From: Acinetobacter sp. ANC 4470
GTDB taxonomy: Bacteria; Pseudomonadota; Gammaproteobacteria; Pseudomonadales; Moraxellaceae
DNA length: 64,000 nt
Reading direction: 5' to 3'
Assembly (NCBI RefSeq): GCF_002135335.1
Contig: NZ_NEGC01000009.1
Coordinates: forward strand, 1 to 64,000
The notes under the pieces were generated by a model. It was given only the letters and a program-made list of their open reading frames with translations. It did not search any database and was not told the DNA's origin. The position numbers and the translations under genes were made by a program. This document shows, piece after piece, positions 63,611 to 64,000 of the stretch. The first letter of the stretch is position 1. Every line of letters begins with the position of its first letter.

Positions 63611-64000
63611 TTATGCACGTTCAAGCAATACTGCAACAGCTGGAAGTGTTTTACCTTCTACAAACTCAAGGAAAGCACCACCACCTGTAGAAATATAATC
63701 AATTTTATCAGCAACTTCGTACTTGTCGATTGCAGCTAAAGTATCACCACCACCTGCAATAGAGAAACCTGCTGATTCAGCAATTGCTAAAGACAGTGCT
63801 TTAGTCCCTTCACCGAATTGATCGACTTCAAACACACCAACTGGCCCATTCCAAAGAATTGTTTTTGATGTGTTGATAATTTCAGCAAAGGCTTTTGCCG
63901 TTTCTGGACCAACGTCTAAAATCATATCGTTGTCAGTCACATCAGCAACATTTTTAACGACTGCTTTCGCTTTCGCCAATGAACCCAAAAAGTCAGAAAA
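63611..64000 (-). CDS. pgk: phosphoglycerate kinase, C-terminal part (cut by window edge)
   Basis: The visible 129 residues are the end of Pgk, which transfers phosphate between 1,3-bisphosphoglycerate and ADP. They include [43 protein letters not shown], and the nucleotide-site [12 protein letters not shown] followed by [13 protein letters not shown]. The frame runs off the right edge, so the N-terminal domain is outside the window. The product belongs with fba in the same pathway. Confidence 0.95.
   Translation of the reverse strand, partial: FSDFLGSLAKAKAVVKNVADVTDNDMILDVGPETAKAFAEIINTSKTILWNGPVGVFEVDQFGEGTKALSLAIAESAGFSIAGGGDTLAAIDKYEVADKIDYISTGGGAFLEFVEGKTLPAVAVLLERA

Noticed and set aside
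1..64000. CRISPR arrays, tRNA or rRNA genes, insertion sequences, prophage
   Set aside because: No regularly spaced repeats, no cloverleaf with CCA end, no transposase or phage protein recognised.

Overview
The window is an ordinary, gene-dense stretch of chromosome from a low-GC gammaproteobacterium. Acinetobacter, or a close member of the Moraxellaceae, fits best. This rests on recognition of the proteins (ClpS/ClpA, the iscRSUA-hscBA-fdx cluster, a PutA without a DNA-binding domain beside a divergent Lrp-type regulator, a cytochrome bd with a short Q-loop, a 216-aa KtrA) and on AT-rich intergenic DNA; no database search was run. I see no rRNA or tRNA gene, no CRISPR array, no insertion sequence, no prophage and no recognisable defence or secretion island.

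Layout. 1-2.2 kb: start of prpB (cut by the window edge), a divergent TetR regulator, argF. 2.3-10.3 kb, mostly minus strand: ynfA, clpA-clpS, a DUF6776-like membrane protein, argC, a membrane diguanylate cyclase, a YgjP-like metallopeptidase, rpiA. 10.4-14.2 kb: ilvA, lrgAB, an unrecognised 271-aa protein. 14.2-19.6 kb: a cytochrome bd operon with a 42-aa third subunit candidate, then ktrAB. 20-25 kb: outer-membrane phospholipase A, a 979-aa M16C peptidase and a GNAT acetyltransferase. 25-33 kb: adenosine kinase with a Rieske protein and a YqiJ-like protein, a YidB-like protein, a divergent DUF6231/DUF2797 pair, ppiD, hupB, a phasin-like protein and an SCP2-like membrane protein. 33-38.6 kb: the full isc operon with a recognisable IscR-type promoter. 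38.7-46.5 kb, minus strand: a class III adenylate cyclase, a HIT protein, mfd, a small unknown and aspA. 46.9-52.9 kb: proline catabolism (putP, Lrp-type regulator, putA). 53-64 kb: trmA, small unknowns, an LRAT-like protein, a bestrophin-like channel, glnS, ppiB, lpxH, nfsB, a DMT transporter, fba, a small lipoprotein and the end of pgk.

Working together. The isc cluster is a complete Fe-S assembly pathway (desulfurase, scaffold, carrier, cochaperone, chaperone, ferredoxin, repressor). putP and putA import proline and oxidise it to glutamate, with the Lrp-type gene between them as likely controller. ClpS delivers substrates to ClpA. CydA, CydB and the 42-aa protein form a quinol oxidase. Fba and Pgk are glycolytic/gluconeogenic neighbours.

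No gene set here looks like a new multi-gene system. The most interesting signals are non-coding or small: a G10 tract inside the YidB-like gene, a 94-nt segment able to fold as a three-way junction between ppiB and lpxH, a cluster of five palindromes between ktrB and pldA, an orphan perfect 17-bp inverted repeat upstream of cydA, hairpins inside the isc operon, and several conserved-looking but uncharacterised genes.
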